NCBI GenBank assembly: GCA_044356865.1
Contig: JBIKVN010000166.1
Span: forward strand, 1-7,411
Direction of reading: 5' to 3'
Origin: JBEIUL01 sp044356865
Lineage (GTDB): Bacteria; Planctomycetota; Phycisphaerae; Phycisphaerales; SM1A02
Length of the DNA: 7,411 nucleotides
In this document: positions 5,389 through 7,411 of the stretch, piece after piece
Position numbering within the stretch: the stretch's first letter is position 1
How the letters are laid out: the number at the start of each line of letters is the position of its first letter
Notes under the pieces: model-generated
The model's input: the letters and a program-made list of their open reading frames with translations, nothing else
Databases searched by the model: none
Told to the model about the DNA's origin: nothing
Made by a program: the position numbers and the translations under genes

Positions 5389-6387
5389 ATGGCGGCGCCA
5401 CGACGATCATCGACCGGCGGCCCCGACGACCTGGTTCGTCGGCTTGCCGCGATCGGCGATCCGGTGCGGTTGCGCCTGGTGCGGCTGCTCGAGCGCGAGG
5501 AGCTCGGGGTCGGCGAACTGGCCCGATGCGTGCGGCTTCCGCAGTCGACGGTGAGCCGCCATGTCGCGACGCTGCTCGACGCGGGGTTTCTCGGCAAGCG
5601 CAGCGAAGGGACGGCGACGCTCCTGCGGCTCGTGCCCGAGGCGATGGATCCGACCGCGGCGGAACTCTGGAGCGCGGTGAAGCCGCGGCTCGCGGGAGAT
5701 CCCGAGCTTGACCCCGAACTCTCCGAGGACGACGCCCGCCTGAAGGCGGTGCTGGCCGAGCGGCGCGTCGACAGCCGGACCTTCTTCGGGCGGGTCGGCG
5801 CCGACTGGACGCGATTGCGCGAGCAGCTTTTCGGCGACGGCGTGACCGCGACGGCCCTGCTCGGCCTGCTCGACCCGGCGTGGACCGTCGCCGACATCGG
5901 CTGCGGAACCGGAGAGGCGACGGCGGCCCTCGCCCCGTTCGTCGCGAAGGTGGTCGCGATCGACCGCGAGCCGGCGATGCTCGACGCGGCCCGGGCCCGG
6001 CTCGCGGGCAGGAAGAGCGTCGAGTTCCGCCGTGGCGAGATCGAAGCCTTGCCGGGAAAGGCCGGGGAGTTCGACGCGGCGGTGGCGATGCTGCTGCTGC
6101 ACCACCTCGACGATCCCGCCGCGGCGCTCCGTTCGGCGGGGCGAGTCGTGAAGCCAGGCGGCCCGATCCTCGTGGTCGACATGGTTCCCCACGGGCACGA
6201 GGAGTACCGCCAGGCGATGGGTCATCGCCATCTCGGCTTCTCGGAGGCGCAGTTGAAGTCGCACGCAAAGGCGGCGGGACTGGCCCTGCGTTCCTTCGTC
6301 GCCTTGCCCGCCGACACCCAACGGAAAGGACCGCGGCTTTTCGCCGCGGTCCTCGCCGGGAATGCGAAACCGGCCGGAAGACGCTGA
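5389..6387 (+). CDS. ArsR-type HTH regulator fused to a SAM-dependent methyltransferase
   Basis: A 332-residue two-domain protein. The winged helix-turn-helix (about 12-85) starts 'LVRRLAAIGDPVRLRLVRLLE' and has the recognition helix at 'PQSTVSRHVATLLDAG' (from P51), then the wing 'GKRSEGTATLLRL'. The second half is a class I methyltransferase: motif I DIGCGTGE at 169-176, an acidic residue ending beta 2 (D192), 'FDAAVAMLLLHHLDDP', then 'VVKPGGPILVVDM'. At the place where ArsR/SmtB metal sensors have ELCVC, this protein has ELGVG (G40, G42), so the classic Cys metal site is absent. It may instead sense SAM or SAH, or methylate a small molecule; this is inference. ATG 5389 is chosen because it begins just before the HTH. 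GTG 5353 is an alternative that overlaps the lipoprotein stop as GTGA and adds 12 basic residues. It is likely co-transcribed with the lipoprotein and converges on the Cys-rich gene with 3 bases between stops. Confidence 0.88.
   Translation: MAAPRRSSTGGPDDLVRRLAAIGDPVRLRLVRLLEREELGVGELARCVRLPQSTVSRHVATLLDAGFLGKRSEGTATLLRLVPEAMDPTAAELWSAVKPRLAGDPELDPELSEDDARLKAVLAERRVDSRTFFGRVGADWTRLREQLFGDGVTATALLGLLDPAWTVADIGCGTGEATAALAPFVAKVVAIDREPAMLDAARARLAGRKSVEFRRGEIEALPGKAGEFDAAVAMLLLHHLDDPAAALRSAGRVVKPGGPILVVDMVPHGHEEYRQAMGHRHLGFSEAQLKSHAKAAGLALRSFVALPADTQRKGPRLFAAVLAGNAKPAGRR
6328..6352 (-). terminator. Hairpin inside the end of the ArsR-methyltransferase gene, likely terminator for the Cys-rich gene
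   Basis: A perfect 10-base inverted repeat, GGACCGCGGC and GCCGCGGTCC, encloses a 5-base loop. On the minus strand it comes 38 bases after the stop of the Cys-rich protein gene, the loop reads GAAAA, and the stem is followed by TTT before GC-rich sequence. That makes a rho-independent-type signal with a short U tract. In the plus direction the stem is not followed by T residues, so it is a weaker terminator for the methyltransferase gene. The plus strand still encodes normal protein here (KGPRLFAAVLAG), so the structure fits within the codons. Confidence 0.5.
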
Positions 6388-6390
6388 GCG

Positions 6391-7062
6391 TCAGCCCTTC
6401 TTGGCCGCGTCGATCTTCGCGAACGCCGCCGCGGGATCGGCCTTGATCGGGCCGACGCAGCCGGGGCAGCAGGACCGCACGAGCCGGCCGCCGATCACCA
6501 CGTCGACCGCCCCGTCGCCGAGCGTCTTGCCGCTGATCGGGCAGGTGGCGAGCGGATAGCCGGGCTTCTGGGCGGCGATGACTTCCTTCTCGTAGGCGGC
6601 CGACCACTTCGCCGGATCCTGCACGAACTTCCGCACGCACTTCGGGCAGCAGAACTTGTAGAGCCGGTTCCCATACACGACGGTCTTCGCGCCGTCGTCG
6701 AGCTTCTCGTCGGCCATCATGAGGCAATGGTCGATCGGGTACGACTTCGACTGCGCCGCGATGATCTTCGCGTCGAGCTCGCGGAGGTATCTCGCCGGCT
6801 CGGCGGCGAATGCCCCCTCGCACTTCGGGCAGCAGAACTTCATCTGGCGACCGTTCTGCAGCGGGTCCTTCTGGCCCGAGAGCACGACGACCGTGGCGTC
6901 GGCGCCGAGCTTCTCGCCGGTCACGATGCAGGTGTCGAGCGGATAGGGGTCGCCCACCATGGCCGCCGCGGCGGCCGGTCTGGCCGGAGCGGAGGCGTCC
7001 TGCGGAGCGGTGACGGGGCTGGCGAGGAGCACGGTGGCGAGGATCGAGGTGAGGATGGTCAT
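6391..7062 (-). CDS. Secreted protein with three tandem Cys-rich modules (TRASH/YHS-like, metal binding suspected)
   Basis: A 223-residue protein with an N-terminal hydrophobic signal-like stretch (about 2-19, without a basic residue or a lipobox), then an Ala/Pro linker. Three copies of one module follow. Each starts Tyr-Pro-[Leu/Ile]-x-x-Cys (Cys 45, 114, 174), has a Gly/Ala-Asp-Glu/Gly-Lys turn and a Leu, a beta hairpin ending near 'GR' or 'NR', and closes with Cys-Cys-Pro-x-Cys (77/78/81, 138/139/142, 198/199/202). A short helix with 'DPAK'-like residues comes after. The first module has 8 extra residues between its Cys groups. The Cys layout resembles TRASH/YHS-type treble-clef metal domains, so binding of zinc, copper or another thiophilic metal outside the cytoplasm is plausible; no experimental function is known to me. 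The gene stands alone, converging on the ArsR-methyltransferase gene and diverging from the gene at the right edge. No good ribosome binding site precedes ATG 7062. Confidence 0.85.
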   Translation of the reverse strand: MTILTSILATVLLASPVTAPQDASAPARPAAAAAMVGDPYPLDTCIVTGEKLGADATVVVLSGQKDPLQNGRQMKFCCPKCEGAFAAEPARYLRELDAKIIAAQSKSYPIDHCLMMADEKLDDGAKTVVYGNRLYKFCCPKCVRKFVQDPAKWSAAYEKEVIAAQKPGYPLATCPISGKTLGDGAVDVVIGGRLVRSCCPGCVGPIKADPAAAFAKIDAAKKG

Positions 7063-7101
7063 GGGTGGGTTTCCGGAAGGTGTCCCGGGGCGTGGTGCAG
7101 T

Positions 7102-7116
7102 CGCGACCGCGTCGCG
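7102..7116. repeat. Short inverted repeat in the leader of the Cys-rich gene
   Basis: CGCGAC and GTCGCG flank a 3-base spacer, 40 to 54 bases upstream of ATG 7062. It could form a small hairpin in the 5' leader or be a protein site. In sequence of this GC content such short repeats also arise by chance. Confidence 0.35.
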
Positions 7117-7135
7117 GACCGCCGGGAAGGGGTTC

Positions 7136-7141
7136 AGGATA
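7136..7141 (-). promoter_or_regulatory. Possible -10 box for the Cys-rich protein gene
   Basis: On the minus strand this reads TATCCT, 73 bases before ATG 7062. A weak -35 (TTCGCC, 7164 to 7159) lies 17 bases further upstream. The match is modest, but it is the best one on this strand in an otherwise GC-rich gap. Confidence 0.35.
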
Positions 7142-7180
7142 GGTCTCCGGCCGCATCCGGCGAAAATGCCGAAAGGGAGG

Positions 7181-7208
7181 TTGGCGGAAGCCGCGACGGG
7201 GGTATCAT
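7181..7208 (+). promoter_or_regulatory. Sigma-70-like promoter for the right-edge gene
   Basis: TTGGCG (7181-7186) and TATCAT (7203-7208) are separated by 16 bases. TATCAT matches the -10 consensus at 5 of 6 positions and TTGGCG matches the -35 at 4 of 6. A start near 7215 would give an 84-base leader ahead of ATG 7299. It is back to back with the possible minus-strand promoter at 7136-7164, so the 236-base gap at 7063-7298 is a divergent control region. Confidence 0.5.
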
Positions 7209-7217
7209 GCGTTTATC

Positions 7218-7233
7218 CGGATGAACGGATGAA
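7218..7233 (+). repeat. 8-base tandem repeat near the transcription start
   Basis: CGGATGAA occurs twice without a gap (7218-7225 and 7226-7233), just downstream of the TATCAT box. It could be a protein-binding site in the early leader or a slippage duplication. Confidence 0.7.
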
Positions 7234-7243
7234 GAGGGACCGA

Positions 7244-7263
7244 GAACGCCCGCGTGGGCGTTC
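7244..7263 (+). other. Perfect leader hairpin upstream of the right-edge gene
   Basis: GAACGCCC and its exact complement GGGCGTTC enclose a GCGT loop, giving an 8-base stem in the predicted leader RNA. CC at 7240-7241 could pair with GG at 7264-7265 to lengthen it across a two-base bulge. No U run follows, so it is not a standard terminator; a leader regulatory or stabilising structure, or a DNA operator, are the alternatives. Confidence 0.5.
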
Positions 7264-7298
7264 GGCACCTTGGACCCCATCGACTGCGACCCACCGCC

Positions 7299-7411
7299 AT
7301 GACCACCATGACCACCACCCCCACCCGCAACAAGAAGTCGAGCGCTTCCGCCGCCGGCGCGACCTTCATGGACACCGGCCTCCCGCTGATGGCCGACCTT
7401 CCCTTCAAGGT
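7299..7411 (+). CDS. Unrecognised protein, N-terminal part (3' partial)
   Basis: An open frame from ATG 7299 to the right edge gives 37 residues: a Thr-rich start (MTTMTTTPTRNKK), a Ser/Ala stretch, then 'ATFMDTGLPLMADLPFKV'. ATG 7308 is an alternative start three codons in. I do not recognise the family from so short a piece. The start is supported by the promoter and leader placed correctly upstream and by the change from non-coding to protein-like composition. There is no evident ribosome binding site just before it. A frame on the opposite strand across the same bases has a hydrophobic stretch that is only the complement of the ACC-rich codons, so the plus strand is preferred. Confidence 0.55.
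   Translation, partial: MTTMTTTPTRNKKSSASAAGATFMDTGLPLMADLPFK

Noticed and set aside
5157..6321. Minus-strand open frames of about 300-340 codons opposite the ArsR-methyltransferase gene
   Set aside because: Ser/Arg-rich or Arg/Gly-rich complements of a clear two-domain protein; no motif of their own.
4607..7156. An 849-codon open frame on the minus strand
   Set aside because: It is extremely Arg/Pro/Gly-rich, lies antisense to the TPR and ArsR-methyltransferase genes and out of frame with the Cys-rich gene; a GC-rich shadow.
7205..7408. A 67-codon minus-strand open frame with a Val-rich hydrophobic stretch
   Set aside because: The hydrophobic run is the complement of ACC/ATG-rich codons of the plus-strand gene start, and the frame runs through the leader hairpin.
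1..7411. CRISPR array, tRNA, rRNA, insertion sequence or prophage genes
   Set aside because: No spaced repeats, cloverleaf-like segments, transposase or phage-like proteins were recognised by reading; the composition is uniform along the window.

Overview
This is a very GC-rich, densely coded window with short or overlapping gene junctions and several GTG starts. Gene content (a type IV pilus/type II secretion alignment cluster, a DUF456 membrane protein beside a stand-alone LigD-type phosphoesterase, and a secreted protein with repeated Cys-Cys-Pro-x-Cys modules) together with the base composition suggests a chromosomal segment of a Planctomycetota-like bacterium, possibly of the Phycisphaerae. 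That assignment is an inference from style and gene families, not from a marker gene.

Left part (1-3472, + strand): the end of a PilN-like gene, then PilO-like, PilP/GspC-like and PilB/GspE ATPase genes. They overlap or abut, and the last three have strong ribosome binding sites, so they form one operon. It would build the inner-membrane alignment complex and the assembly motor of a type IV pilus or type II secretion machine. PilM would be expected upstream; no secretin, PilC or PilT is visible.

Middle (3479-4464, - strand): a two-gene unit converging on pilB. A 150-residue protein resembling the LigD 3'-phosphoesterase domain is joined by a 4-base GTGA overlap to a DUF456 membrane protein. 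Its promoter region (4465-4600) is shared divergently with the next + strand unit. That region holds a perfect 8-2-8 palindrome, a 10-base-phased direct repeat and a 13-base tandem duplication.

Next (4601-6387, + strand): a TPR lipoprotein, followed at once by a fusion of an ArsR-type DNA-binding domain to a SAM-dependent methyltransferase. The palindrome upstream is a candidate operator for this regulator.

Right part: a secreted protein with three Cys-rich modules (6391-7062, - strand) converges on the ArsR-methyltransferase gene with 3 bases between stop codons. A strong hairpin lying inside the end of the methyltransferase gene probably serves as its terminator. A second divergent intergenic region (7063-7298) carries a promoter, an 8-base tandem repeat and a leader hairpin ahead of an unrecognised gene that runs off the right edge at 7411.

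No tRNA, rRNA, CRISPR array, insertion sequence or clear mobile element was seen. The window reads as ordinary chromosome. The most distinctive pieces are the triple Cys-module protein, the stand-alone phosphoesterase with DUF456, and the architecture of the two divergent control regions.
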